DNA from: Macrostomum hystrix
Taxonomy: Eukaryota > Platyhelminthes > Macrostomidae
Length of the DNA: 64,000 nucleotides
Assembly (NCBI GenBank): GCA_950097015.1
Contig: CATNEN010000005.1
Span: forward strand, 5,447,501-5,511,500
Direction: 5' to 3'
Shown: piece after piece, positions 11,107 through 22,103 of the stretch
Layout of the letters: each line of letters opens with the position of its first letter
Position numbering within the stretch: position 1 is the first letter of the stretch
Position numbers and translations under genes: made by a program
The notes under the pieces: model-generated
The model's database searches: none
What the model was told of the DNA's origin: nothing
The model's input: only the letters and a program-made list of their open reading frames with translations

Positions 11107-12452
11107 AATTGAATTGTCACTTTTCGCAGATGACTGGCATAAATGCGATAATGCCTAGGCGGGAACTGTCTGAACCACATATTAACTTTAATTTGGGTTT
11201 ACTAAATGTGCTCTGCATAGGGTTTAGTTTGAGCCTCAGAAAATCGATCGTTTGCATGTAAGTGCTTCATTTTTTAAATGCGTGGACGAAAATAAAATGC
11301 CTGTCACTTTTGAATAATTAAACATCCTCGCTTAAGCTCTGTTCTTCTCCTATACTCGTACTCAAAGTTGCACAAATTTTACATGTGCATATGCGTACAT
11401 ATAAAATTCCAATTTACTTTCGTTTGAAAAAATGAAGCGTTACTGACTGTCCGTCAAATATTTTCTAACCTTCAAGGAATGAGCTGCTGTGTACATAGTG
11501 TTGGAACGTATAGGGACTACGAAGAACTTAACGTGCATGGTTGACGCTTAAAATAAATATTAAAACCCGCTGAGTAAATGAACAACTTGTTAGGGCTAAG
11601 AAGATAAACAAAACTATAATTCTTGAGAGCTTCTCTTGTAGAGAATCTGACCAAGAGAATTAAAGCATATGCATTGAAAAGGACAGCGCTAGCTTAATTT
11701 TAAATTGCGCGCCCACTGGCCCAAACTAAAAAAAGAGCACACATAACCTTAAAATGAATTATTCTCAGTTTAGTTACCAGAACAATAGAATAAATAAATT
11801 AATAACTAAGACTAGAACAATTAATTGTGTTATTGATACATACACAAGTAAGAGTTTCTGTTATTTTACAAATTTTAACGTACTATACCTATTAATTGCA
11901 TAATAATTTGAACACATTTTCAACATCGAGATTATACTATTTAAGGTTGTGGTGCGTGGTATGGACTATTATCAGGTAAAGTGACCATTTTACTGCCCAT
12001 GATTGCTGATTTCATTGGCTTTAGTAATTCCATTGAAACTTAAAATAATTACAGTATAATAGAAAGGATATGGAAAAAAACATTTATAACGAAAAAGCTT
12101 TTACAACAAAAAAATAATTGACTGTAAACGTAGCATAAAAAAATCTCCTTTGATATTTTCTAAAACAAGACGAAAACATATTTCTAAAGAGAATATATAC
12201 AGTTTGTTTGGATGCACTGAGAAAACGTCAATAAGCATAAGCGCACATTTAAAATCTAGCTTAATAATATTTTTTAACACGACTGCGGCCTGCCCATTTC
12301 GACTAATCCTATAATCAGAATCCCAATAAACAGATAAACTGCCGCACTCGTGGAGTGCAACATAAATTTTCAGGCTTAAGCGGTAAACGCCTATATCAAA
12401 TTAGTCACTTTTCGAACTTGTTGCAGAAGTTTAGCATCACAGCGAGCAAGTA
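11107..12452. other. Intergenic AT-rich DNA upstream of the GOLM-like gene
   Basis: About 1.35 kb without repeats or convincing exons. It should hold the GOLM-like promoter; several AT-rich TATA-like words occur but none stands out. A pyrimidine-rich stretch ending in TTGTTGCAG lies near 12425, about 30 bases before the start codon, and resembles a 3' splice site. Confidence 0.4.
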
Positions 12453-14345
12453 ATGAGAATGAATGTTCGCAATGTAGCCATTCTTGTTATAATTTTAACT
12501 TTTGTATTTGTTTACACCATCCACGTAAACTGGAAGCAGAAGAAAGAAATTGCTGCCTATTCTCATGAGACGGAAGTTTATGGAAAACACATTGATGAGT
12601 TAACAGCAAAACTGAATGGTAGGTGTTTATGATAATACTTAATGGACATTACATTATATAAACAAATATATTGCCAAGTATGCCAATTTTATTGTATCAA
12701 AGCGAATCTTAGTCTAGCTTGACAAAAATAATTTGTAAAATAACACTTAGAAAATATTTAAGATACAGAGAGACTACCTTAACTCTGAATTGATTATATT
12801 TAGAACAAAATAGCTAATACTAATAGACATTTCTTTTTTTCCATTTGGTACATTAAAGACTAAAACACTATAGTAGTAGATAATTTAAGATCAAAGGCAG
12901 CTAGATTATTTACCTTTAAATATAAAGTGAAATTGTGTGATCTTTTGCTAAGCATAATAAATGAAATACAAAAAAGTATATTTTAAGCTAGTAAGTGTTG
13001 GCCTAGTATATAGCTCGTAATCTTAAAAAAGATTTATTATCTCAAATTGTTAAAAAATTACAGAATGCTCTGAACGCAAGCAACAATGGGGTATCAAGTT
13101 TGAAAATGCTAAGGAGCAAGTGGCTAAATTGCAAACTGGTAAGTAAAAATATCATCATAATAAATGAAATCCCATTGCTGAATGAAATTATTTAAGTGCA
13201 TATTTTTTCTTGTATTTCCATTCCAATCAGAATTGAGTGACAGATTTCCAATAGAATCCTTTTAGAAAGGTATGACAGATGTCCTGTTAGAATGGAGTGA
13301 CAGATTTCCTGGTAGAATGGAGTGACAGATGTCCTGTTAGAATGAAGTGACAGATTTCCTGGTAGAATGGAGTGACAGATTTCCTGGTAGAATGGAGTGA
13401 CAGATTTTCTGTTATAATGAAGTGACAGATTTCCTGTTAGAATGGAGTGACGGATGTTGTGTTATAGTGGAGTGACAGATTTCCTGTTAGAATGAAGTGA
13501 CAGATGTCCTTTTAGAATGAAGTGACAGATTTCCTGTTAGAATGGAGTTGACAGATTTCCTGTTAAAATGGAGTGACAGATTTTGTGTTAGAATGGAGTG
13601 ACAGATTTCCTGTTAGAATGGAGTGACAGATGTCCTATTAGAATGCAGTGACATAGTTCCTCTTGGAGTGGAGTGACTCATTTAAGTGGTCCAATGTTTG
13701 CACCACCATCCCGCAGCGCTGAATGCGGCTCGCTCCCTTGCCAGCAAGTCTGCAGCCGAGTCGAGCGACAAAGCTCGTCAGTCAAGCGAGCGCCTGTCAG
13801 ACCTAGAAGGTCAGGTGAAACAGCTGACAGAGTTGCGCTCGGGCCTAGAACAGGAGGTTTCTAATTTGCGCAAGCAGCTACAAGAACGCCTGTCCAATGA
13901 CAGTGACGCACTGACACTGCTGCACAAACAGTTGGATAAAGCTCTAGCCAATGAGAAGATTCTGCTACAGCGTATCGACACTTTGGAATCTTTGACTAAG
14001 AGTCTGTCAGAGAAGACAACTAACACTGTCGATGCGACTACTCTAAACTCTTCTTCTACTAGCAGCAGTGCTAATCTGAACTCTACAACTAGTTTAGCAA
14101 CATCGTCATTGGCCAATTCTAGTAGTGCAGCGAATCCTACAAAGTCCACTAGCATTGCTGAAAAATCTGCTTCTTCCATCGCATCGGAAGAACTTGCTCA
14201 GGCAAAGATGGTACTGCGGCCGCCAAATAAGGATCATTTAAACAAATCGATTGATGACGCCAAACTACAGCAGGGTGACCATCCTGCTGCGGCTGCGGCT
14301 GCTCCAGGCGCAGCAGCTGAGGACGCTCCAGCTGCTGTCATGTAA
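12453..14345 (+). CDS. GOLM1/GOLM2-like Golgi type II membrane coiled-coil protein
   Basis: Three exons, 12453-12618, 13064-13138, 13717-14345 (870 nt, 289 residues), both introns phase 1. Exon 1 has a short basic N-terminus (MRMNVR), a membrane span at about residues 7-24 (NVAILVIILTFVFVYTIHV), then a charged stretch starting NWKQKKE. This is the signal-anchor layout of Golgi membrane protein 1 (GP73) and GOLM2/CASC4. Exon 2 and the first half of exon 3 are strongly predicted coiled coil (QVAKLQ, SERLSDLEGQVKQLTELRSG, EQEVSNLRKQLQERL, LLHKQLDKAL). The remainder is Ser/Thr/Ala-rich. A second in-frame ATG follows two codons after the first. Intron 2 contains a 24-bp satellite reaching to within about 40 bases of the exon 3 acceptor. 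Family by layout and coiled coil; the exact orthologue is uncertain. Confidence 0.78.
13235..13675. repeat. 24-bp minisatellite in GOLM-like intron 2
   Basis: About 18 copies of a 24-bp unit containing CCTGTTAGAATGGAGTGACA, with GATGTCC and GATTTTGTG variants. Its reverse complement includes TCTAACAGG, the core seen in the lectin-locus arrays. It occupies most of the intron after its first ~100 bases. Confidence 0.95.
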
Positions 14346-14504
14346 TGTTGTAACAGAAATCTGATTGATTTATTCGTCTGTTTTTAGTCTAAGATAAAAA
14401 AAACTTTTTTTGTTTAGATATCTTTCTTTGTCTTGTCTTCTGTGCGTTCGTTTAAAGTTCCAAATTTGCCAAAAATAGCAAAACCAAAGAACAAAAAGAT
14501 CGAT

Positions 14505-14510
14505 AATAAA
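14505..14510 (+). terminator. Poly(A) signal of the GOLM-like gene
   Basis: AATAAA on the plus strand about 160 bases after the TAA stop at 14343-14345. Confidence 0.5.
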
Positions 14511-14929
14511 TCGCCTTAATAACTATCAGTATATTTGTTATGTTCGGGATGTTTCTAGAATAGTTTCTGTTTTAAGTTTCATCGTTCTTGATTTACATTG
14601 CTTTTGTCACACAATAAGCTTAAGCTTGTTTTACATGAAAAGCTATTTTTTTGTCTAGTTTATGACACTGGCCACACTTTTTTTAGACAATTTATATGCA
14701 ATCGGGTGAAAGTTTGTGGAATTTAGATACTGTACGTTTCTAAAGGTTTTTCTGTTTATTAAAAAGCGCGTAGATTATGATAGACACATGAAAAAAGCTG
14801 TTTCCTTGTCACTTTTTTCCTCTGGGTACGATGGCAATTTTATTGTTCACATTAGTCACGTGTGGGATAGCAACATTAGCGACGATAACAATGGTAGTTT
14901 TAGATTTATGTCCAGATATTACTATTTGC
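14511..14929. other. AT-rich intergenic spacer, no gene seen
   Basis: About 420 bases between the GOLM-like 3' end and the next satellite. Short plus-strand frames run into the repeat but have no start context or splice support. Confidence 0.4.
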
Positions 14930-15465
14930 AGTCATTCTTCAATGACCGATCATTCTTCAATCCATTGTTCATTGACCCAGTTTTGTCACTGTTCAATCCA
15001 GTGGTCATTGGCCCAGTTTGGTCATTGTTCAATGCATTGGTAATTGACCCAGTTTGATAATTACTCTAAGCGTTGGTCATTGACCCAGTTTGATCACTGT
15101 TCAATGCATTGGTCATTGACCCAGTTTGGTCATTCTTCAATCCATTGGTCATTGGCCCAGTTTGGTCATTGCTCAACGCGTTGGTCATTGACCCAGTTTG
15201 GTCACTGTTCAATCCAGTGGTCATTGGCCCAGTTTGGTCATTGTTCAATGCATTGGTAATTGACCCAGTTTGATCATTACTCTAAGCGTTGATCATTGAC
15301 CCAGTTTGATCACTATTCAATGCATTGGTCATTGACCAAGTTTGGTCATTGTTCAATGCATTGGTAATTGACCCAGTTTGGTCATTACTCAAAGCGTTGG
15401 TCATTGACCCAGTTTGATCACTGTTCAATGCATTGGTCATTGACCCAGTTTGATCATACATTATT
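14930..15465. repeat. 36-bp minisatellite with palindromic GGTCATTGACC
   Basis: About 15 copies of a 36-bp unit including TCAATGCATTGGTCATTGAC followed by CCAGTTTGG. Most units contain GGTCA-T-TGACC, an inverted repeat with one spacer base, and a further GGTCA. Variants: GGTAATTGACC, TTGGCCC, and ACTCTAAGCG replacing GTTCAATGCA. Confidence 0.95.
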
Positions 15466-15554
15466 TCATTGTGATTTACCCATATTGGTCAATAGATAAG
15501 TTAGAAAATGGCTTCTTATTTGAACGTCGTCATATGTTACAAAATTGCTATTTC

Positions 15555-15818
15555 TTATATTATTAAGTGTTCAAATTTTTTAAGGTCAATTAACGAGCAT
15601 AAACTACTCGTAATAGTAAAATTGGCTGCTTTTTCTACACTTTTTAACTCGGGTGCATTTTCAATTGCTGCAGTAGTCTTTGTTACTATTTTGCTTCTAT
15701 TCTCTATGCCCAGGAGATTTGTTGTTTTCTCTGCGAGGTAGCAAGTTTGGTTGATTGTATCGTAAGACCAGTCGTTTAGTTTAATCTCGACTTTCTCTAT
15801 GCCATCCGCTATCACTTT
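15555..15818 (-). CDS. Weak open frame, hypothetical
   Basis: About 86 codons stay open on the minus strand in AT-rich DNA (IADGIEKVEIKLNDWSYD near the start, ending KKFEHLII-stop). There is no ATG at its head (GTG is the first possible start), and the upstream AAAAAAG is a poor splice acceptor. No family recognised. It may be an exon fragment, a relic, or chance; a plus-strand frame overlaps it. Confidence 0.18.
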   Translation of the reverse strand, partial: KVIADGIEKVEIKLNDWSYDTINQTCYLAEKTTNLLGIENRSKIVTKTTAAIENAPELKSVEKAANFTITSSLCSLIDLKKFEHLII

Positions 15819-16091
15819 TTTAAACGTTTAAGTTGTTGCATCCTACTTATGATTAGCATTGACACAGGCATTGAGTTTTGGTATATAGTGAAATAAAAAA
15901 AGATGAAAGTTTTATTTAAAAAATGTGCACAGTTTATACTGCAAATTAGATATTAGATTGCATGTACGTCATGCATTAAACTGACATCCTAAAGACCATG
16001 TGTTGCAATTTTTTGCTTCAGTTTTTAGACAGGCTTAATTATACTTATTAGTGCTTTAGTCTAGTGTAGAGAGTATGTAGCTCAGAGGCTA
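15819..16091. other. AT-rich spacer
   Basis: Nothing recognisable; AT-rich, non-repetitive sequence up to SINE copy D. Confidence 0.4.
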
Positions 16092-16330
16092 TTAATAATA
16101 ATAATATTTCCAAGAGTACACCGAGGCAGTGCTGTCCCTTATGCACGCTCACACAGGTGTTACGTACCCTGTGCCCTGACTTTTTCATTGTCATTGCGGT
16201 TGGCCCTCATTGGCGTAAATTGCACAGCAAGTCCTCAAGCCTTCTTTCCGCGGCTGCGCCCCAAATAAATGTGGTCTCAGGGACCTTGGTGCGAGAGTAG
16301 ACGTCACAAAGCTTTGACCTAATCTGCTGA
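16092..16330 (-). mobile_element. SINE copy D
   Basis: Antisense on plus: an (AAT)n end and TTTCCAAGAG, then CTCACACAGGTGTTACG, GCGTAAATTGCACAGCAAG, AGCCTTCTTTCCGCGG, and GGTCTCAGGGACCTTGGTGC at the head side. The (ATT)n tail at the 3' end is the simple-repeat tail typical of SINEs. It lies about 340 bases upstream of the small membrane protein gene. Confidence 0.8.
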
Positions 16331-16670
16331 CTTTGCATGGTAATTGCAGAGATTAAATCTGTGTAGCATAAACGCAATTAGATCGCACCGTCCCACTCTG
16401 AAGGAACACAATAATTTCTATTTTCCGCTGGCAAAAAGTTTTTTTTAGCTAAGATAAACACAATAGTTTCAATGTACAGAACAGAGGCTTAGATCAATGC
16501 GTGGCAGATATAAATCTAATGTTTTTGTGAACAGTTTTTGTATCGAGAAACAGTGCTGCCTTGCTGTGCGCAGTAACCAGAGATGGATATTAAAAGCACC
16601 AAGTTGGCACATAAGAATACCTTCTATCGTAGTCCTGCTATCCTAAGCTACAAAACTTTTGCAACTCGAC

Positions 16671-17204
16671 ATGCGGCTAAATAATAAGCAAGAAAATATT
16701 CTTAACAATACCAATAGTAAAATTAATCTAAGCAGGCTATTGCAACTGCTTAGCAACGCATCGTTGCTAATGACAACACCGGATTCTACAAAAAGAAACG
16801 CCAATTTCAAAGAATTACACAATAATAAACTAGATTTGGCATCGAATCCGGACCAATCTAACAGCGACCCAACACAATCGATGTTATCCGACCATCGAGG
16901 CGCCATGCTTTTCATTGTGGTCGTTGTGACAGTCTACGCCATGGCCATATTCTTCATGATCCTATCCCACGTTGGTCGTCGGGCAGGTAAGCACGAAATT
17001 GACAGAGAGACTGTCGCCTACCTGAGGCAGGCACCGCTAATTCGATTGGAAGATGAGCTGGAGAGAAGACGACGCAGTTGCTACCTGCTGTCTGCTAGTG
17101 GCATCGCTTCGGACCATAGAATACGGCAAACCGTTGACAAGCAGCAGCAAGAATGCGATGTTGCAGAAGACTTACGAGTACAATATACAGACTCTGATTT
17201 ATAA
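16671..17204 (+). CDS. Small single-pass membrane protein, unknown family
   Basis: 177-residue single-exon frame from the ATG at 16671 (MRLNNKQENILNN) to TAA at 17202-17204. In-frame codons just before it are not ATG, so this is the first Met. Residues 1-76 are polar and Asn-rich with possible N-glycosylation sites (NNT, NAS). One strong membrane span lies at about 77-99 (MLFIVVVVTVYAMAIFFMIL), then a basic stop-transfer (GRRAGKHEIDR) and an acidic/Arg-rich tail (RLEDELERRRRSC) ending TDSDL. With no signal peptide but a charged flank after the span, type III (N-out) topology is likely. The layout recalls KCNE-type accessory subunits, but I see no diagnostic motif and do not assign it. SINEs flank it on both sides. 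Confidence 0.55.
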   Translation: MRLNNKQENILNNTNSKINLSRLLQLLSNASLLMTTPDSTKRNANFKELHNNKLDLASNPDQSNSDPTQSMLSDHRGAMLFIVVVVTVYAMAIFFMILSHVGRRAGKHEIDRETVAYLRQAPLIRLEDELERRRRSCYLLSASGIASDHRIRQTVDKQQQECDVAEDLRVQYTDSDL

Positions 17205-17207
17205 ATA

Positions 17208-17540
17208 ATTAATATTTGCAAGAGGGCTGCGGGCAATGGTGACAGCTAGTAGACCCGCAGTCAGCGAGAAGTCAATTCTGTCCATTTCGCTGACTCCTGA
17301 GCACACACGCACACAGATACTGTGCGCAGGCATACGCTCACACAGGTGTGTACATCTGCCCTGACTTTCTCATCGTCAGGCAGTGTACACTCTCACTGTG
17401 CCTTGGAGGTTGGCCCTCAAGGGCGTAATTTGCACGACAAGTCTCCAAGCCTTCTCTCCGCTGCTAAGCCCCAATCGAGCTCAGGGACCTTGGTGCGAGA
17501 CGAGTTATACCGCTCCCTCTATAGACTCGGACACTTGACA
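17208..17540 (-). mobile_element. SINE copy E, near full length
   Basis: Starts almost at the stop codon of the preceding gene. Plus-strand order: TTTGCAAGAGGGCTGC (3' end), GGTGACAGCTAGTAGACC, GACTCCTGAGCACACACGC, CTCACACAGGTGTGTACATC, GCCTTGGAGGTTGGCCCTC, GCGTAATTTGCACGACAAG, CCTTCTCTCCGCTGC, ATCGAGCTCAGGGACCTTGG. The ATCGAGCTC block corresponds to the B box in copy C. About 330 bases; the longest copy here. It may be transcribed as 3' UTR of the small membrane protein gene, since AATAAA words next appear near 17700. Confidence 0.85.
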
Positions 17541-18740
17541 ATAATTATTCGGTAAAGTAAGGTGTTTTCTATTTATATAATTTTTACAGCTTAAATATGC
17601 AATCTAGATAATATAGATAATATTTCAACAATATAGATAATGCCAACAAAATTAGTAAAACTCTTTTTTGCGATTCCCAAGTCAAACTGATATTCACAAT
17701 AAAAATAAAATAAAATAAAGAGAAACATAAGCTGTGTTTGACTTTTAATAAATTTAGCAAAATTTAAAAGTTTATTATGAACGTTATATAAAAAAAGTTA
17801 AATTGTACTTGTGTATCGGTCGTGCACGATTAATAACGAAGGAATTTTACATTGAATTCCGTGTACAAAATATCTTTGGAATGTACGACTTAAACAAAAA
17901 ATATTTTTATTAATGCTGTTTTTTATGGTAATTAGAAAATAACTACACTAAGATCTACATATGTAATGTCAAAGGTCATGCAAAATACGACTCGTAGCAA
18001 AACAATGGGCTAAAAAATGAAATTCATTTAAGTAAAAGCCACAATTTTTTAGTTCTATTCATAAAAAATGTATAGATGATTTGATAAGCTTTAATTTAAA
18101 TTTCCGGAGTTTCTTAGAACAGTTTCCAACAAGTTACGTTGATTATTGGCACCAAAGTACAAAAAGGGTTTAAAAGTGTGAGGAAAAGACGGTAGAAAAA
18201 AACGAGATTTCTTTGTGAAAAAAATATACAAAAACTTAAGTTGTGACTTGAAACGTAAAAAAAGTTTTTAGTTAAATTTGCTTTTAAAAATGACAGGCAT
18301 TTCAGTTGTGCAAAAAATATCAGCAAGTAGCAGCTGTTTTGTTCTTTAGATCACAGCCAAAAAAAGTGAAAAAAAAACTATAAAAAGAAACAAGGCCACG
18401 AACTCAAAAATGTGACAAAACCAAAAATTACAGTTTTAAGAAAGTTTATTGACATTGTTAAAAAATGAAACAAGAAACACAAAATATTTTAGATTTTTTT
18501 CTGCTCAGCAGAAATGAAACGATGATGTTACACCAAATATAACTTAAATACAATTGCTAAAGTACAAAAAGTAAAAAGAAATATGGTCTACAAAGACCTG
18601 AAAAAAATGTCGGCAAGGCTTAATCAAGGATCTAGTTAATCAGACGTTTGCAGCAGGCTTTGATATAGACTGAAGGTCATGGCTGCATTGTTACTATTTA
18701 TAGAAATCAAAAGGGTTTCCCGTCGATTGTAGCCAACCTC
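17541..18740. other. AT-rich intergenic DNA
   Basis: About 1.2 kb, very AT-rich. A run of overlapping AATAAAATAAAATAAAG near 17700 could serve as poly(A) signal for the upstream plus-strand gene. No coding exon supported. Confidence 0.45.
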
Positions 18741-18748
18741 AAGCCGAG

Positions 18749-18801
18749 CACGTGACTTATCGCAGCCAATCAAACCCTAGAGATTATTTTTTTGTATATA
18801 A
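18749..18801 (+). promoter_or_regulatory. Promoter-like cluster: CACGTG, CCAAT, TATATAA
   Basis: On the plus strand: CACGTG at 18749-18754, CCAAT at 18766-18770 and TATATAA at 18795-18801, in the order and spacing of a pol II core promoter. It points toward the 3' end of the minus-strand E-Syt-like gene, so a product would be antisense to that gene. No ORF follows closely and an AATAAA occurs at 18847. Confidence 0.3.
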
Positions 18802-18835
18802 TGTCGACTCTAGGTTGTAAGTATTAGTGCTGACC

Positions 18836-18841
18836 TTTATT
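18836..18841 (-). terminator. Candidate poly(A) signal of the E-Syt-like gene
   Basis: AATAAA on the minus strand (TTTATT on plus) about 420 bases past the stop codon at 19257-19259. The 3' UTR would then include the small satellite at 19.06-19.24 kb. Confidence 0.4.
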
Positions 18842-19056
18842 TTGTAAATAAAAGTTAGTTTTTATTTAAATATTGAAAATAGCTGTACAATTTACTAACT
18901 GCCGCGTAACATTGTGTTATTTAGAAAAACCTAGTGCAGCTTACATTTCAGCAAACATTTAAATTAGACGGAAATATTATTAGATGACATTCGCCTCTTT
19001 AATAAAAATGAAATCCAGTTTTAATCATACTTAGAATCGATTTTTAAGGTAGGAAT

Positions 19057-19245
19057 CCACCCTTTAGTCAGGGGAGGAATCCGCCCTTTAGTCAGGGGAG
19101 GAATCCGCCTTTCATTTAGAAAGTCAGGGGAGGAATCCGCCCTCTATTCATGTATTCAGGGGAGGAATCCGCCCTCTATTCAGGTAGTCAGGGGAGGAAT
19201 CCGCCCTTCATTCAGGTAGTCAGGGGAGGAATCCGCCCTCAGCGA
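19057..19245. repeat. ~32-bp minisatellite in the E-Syt-like 3' UTR
   Basis: Six or so copies of TCAGGGGAGGAATCCGCCCT plus ~12 variable bases (CTATTCAGGTAG). It lies immediately 3' of the stop codon, so it is probably present in the mRNA. Confidence 0.92.
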
Positions 19246-19256
19246 TTGAACTGCCG

Positions 19257-20485
19257 TCAGATATTGGAACCAGCATCCTTAGCCGAGCCGGAGATGTTGG
19301 CACTGTTGCGAAATCCCGACTTCCTGCTGCCAGCACGACGCCTCAGCAGCGATCCAAAGCCGCCGCCGCCGCCGTCGCCTGAGGACTGCACGGATGACTT
19401 CGCAGTCTGCGGCAGTCGGGTTAGTCGCAGAGTCAAAGTGGCGCCAATTTCTGGCAGGGCAATGCCGACAGCCGGGCCGCCAGCTCTGGCCACCAAGTTG
19501 GCGACGCTGTGCGAGCTGACGTCGATGCTTTTGTGTCGATCGACGCTTTTCAACAATACGCTGAGCGTGGTGAGACTGTCTGACTGCAGGCGGAACGACT
19601 CGGTGGCGTCCAGGTGGAGACTGTCAGAGCCGGGCAGATCGTAGGAGCGAGTCTTGTAGAGATCGCGACCGCCGATGCCGCCTCGGCGACTCCTTCGGCG
19701 ATGGGAGTAAGGGGGCGGATGATCGGAGTAAGGGGGCGGATGATCGGAGTAAGGCGGCGGATGACTAGAGTAAAAGGGCGGATGACTAGAGTAAAGGAGC
19801 GGATGACTAGAGTAAGGGGGCGGATGACTTAAGTAAGGGGGCGGATGACTTAAGTAAACGATCGAATGACTAAAGAAAGGGGGGCGGATGACTGGAGTAA
19901 GGGGGCGGATGACTAGAGTAAGGGGGCGGATGACTAGAGTAAGAGGGCGGATGACTAGAGTAACGGGCGGATGACTTGAGTAAGGGAGCGGATGACTGGA
20001 GTAAGAGGGGGGCGGATGACTTGAACAGGGGGGCGGATAACTAGAGTAAGGGGGCGGATGACTAGAGTAGGGGGGCGTATTATAGGGGCGGATGACCGGA
20101 ATAGTAGGGAACAAGGGACAGTGGATAGCACATAAAAATGCGTCTCACGTGTCGCCTTTGATCTTGATGTACACCCGATCGCCTCTGGGCAGTCTGGAAA
20201 TGCCCGTCAGGCTGAGTAGGTCGCATTGGAAAAGTCCAGAGTTTGAGCTGTCAGCGTCAAGGCCGGAATCTGTTCAATCAAACAGTAAAATCGGTTTGAT
20301 TTTCCTTTAAAATGACCTTGAAATGCCGGATTAATCGACTCACCTCCGCTGATGACTTCCATGCTGCGAGTTTCACCACCAGCACCGCTGAGACTAGCAG
20401 AACTCGGAGGGCTCAGATGCGAAGATGGCTTTGAACTGACGAGCATTGAAGCGGTGCCGACTGAAGACGCTGGCGGCGACAGCTG
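19257..20485 (-). CDS. E-Syt-like exons 27-29: C-terminal degenerate C2-7
   Basis: Exons 20344-20485, 20149-20269, 19257-19692. Exon 27 is Ser/Pro-rich (QLSPPASSVG, PSSHLSPPSSASLSG). Exons 28-29 look like a degenerate C2 or C2-like sandwich: GLFQCDLLSLTGISRLPRGD then RVYIKIKGD, KTRSYDLPGSDSLHLDATES, GATLTLRLTRLPQ; a basic tail (SLLRRRAGSRKSGFR) ends SNI-stop. Phases 0, 1, 2 agree. The exon 29 acceptor (CGCCGAAG) ends in AAG and sits against the intron 28 satellite, so it is less certain than the others. Confidence 0.65.
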
Positions 20486-22066
20486 CTGCAGATCTTCAGA
20501 GAAGGATCTTGAATGTTTTGTAAGGAAGGATTGGATAGCATTGTATATTGGATATTTGATTGAATTGGATAACAAGGAAGAGCCGTGTGTACATTTGGAG
20601 GGAGGTGGTCGGTCAGGGAAGGGCCGTGTGTACTTTAGGAGGGAGGTGGCTGACCAGGGAAGGGCCGTGTGTACTTTAGGAGGGTGGTGGTCGGTCAGGG
20701 GAGGGCCGTGTGTATTCTAGGAGGGAGGTGGTCGGTCAGGGAAGGGCCGTGTGTACATTAGGAGGGAGGTGGTCGGTCAGGGAAGGGCCGTGTGTACATT
20801 AGGAGGGAGGTGGTCGGTCAGGGAAGGGCCGTGTGTACTTTAGGAGGGAGGTGGTCGGTCAGGGAAGGAGTGAGGTGGCTGTAACAGGGTCTTATTATTC
20901 ATATTTAGCCTTTGTTGAATTTCAAGCCAAGGCAAAGTTTAGTTCTCTCAGAGTTATACACAACATGAACATGCACCATATAGGATCTTCTAATAACTGC
21001 AAGCAATAATTGAAATGAACAATAGTATTAAACAACAGTAAAAGCATAGATAATAGAGATGAGTAACAAATAAGCAATAGAGTATAAATATCAAAAGGCC
21101 AGGTTTGTATTAATGGTTTTGGTGTCGGCAGTGTCTGTGGCGACAGCGGCGGCAGCAGCAGGGAGGTGATCGTTGCTTGTCGTTCGTTGGTTTAACAATT
21201 TATTTTATTTTTTTAACTGTGCGCAAGATAAGGTAGGTGTCTTTCCTACGAGAATGTAACTATTCCAGTAATTTATGACTAGATAGATAGACAGACAGAG
21301 AGACAGACAGATAGACACACAGGACAGACAGACAGACAGACAGACAGACAGAGACAGACAGACAGACAGAGACAGACAGACAGACAGAGACAGACAGACA
21401 GACGGAGACAGACAGACAGACAAACAGGCGTACACAATTTTTAAAGTCCCTACCTTAAAAAGCTTCAAAAATGGTGAATTCGGTAATTGCTGAGTAAATT
21501 TGGTGAAAAAAACGAGCCGAGTGATTAATTTTATTAATGTAAAGTGAGAGGTGTGAAGTCAGTAAACCATGGAAAATAAAAGAAGTAAACTAGAATGAAA
21601 ATAAAGGAATTTTAAGCACAGCAATAAACAATGTGACAACAGAAATAATTTCTCTATAAGTTAAACTAATCTTTGCTGAACTGATCAGGCAAACTAAAAT
21701 CAATTTTTATAACTTTCCTAATTACGAGTTGATTTTCGATTAATTAAATGATTATTAATTTACACAGTTCTCCTGGGTCCGTTGGGTGCCAGTAAGCGAA
21801 GCAGGGACGTTGTCCGACGCCGTAGCTTCTTAGATCTAGTGTCAGTTCGACTGCCGCCTCTGTCGCCGCTAACAAGAATACTCAGATGCTGCTGCTGCTG
21901 CTGCTGCTGCTGAACATTCTCTTGGGCTTGACAATTTAAAATACTGTCGCTACTTTGACATTTCAGCTTATTGTAGGTACGATTTTGACCATTAATATTG
22001 ACTGTAGAATCTCTAGCAGTAATTCCGTTGACTAACCTTGACTGTGAGGGACTTGATGCAGACGAA

Positions 22067-22103
<37 letters not shown>

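Noticed and set aside
16659-16670. Longer N-terminus for the small membrane protein
   Set aside because: The extra codons begin with TTG, not ATG; the first Met is at 16671.
19693-20114. N-terminal part of a long minus frame (PPYSSHPP repeats) ahead of exon 29
   Set aside because: It is the intron 28 satellite left open by a 21-bp unit. Exon 28 at 20149-20269 joins exon 29 at 19692 in phase without it.
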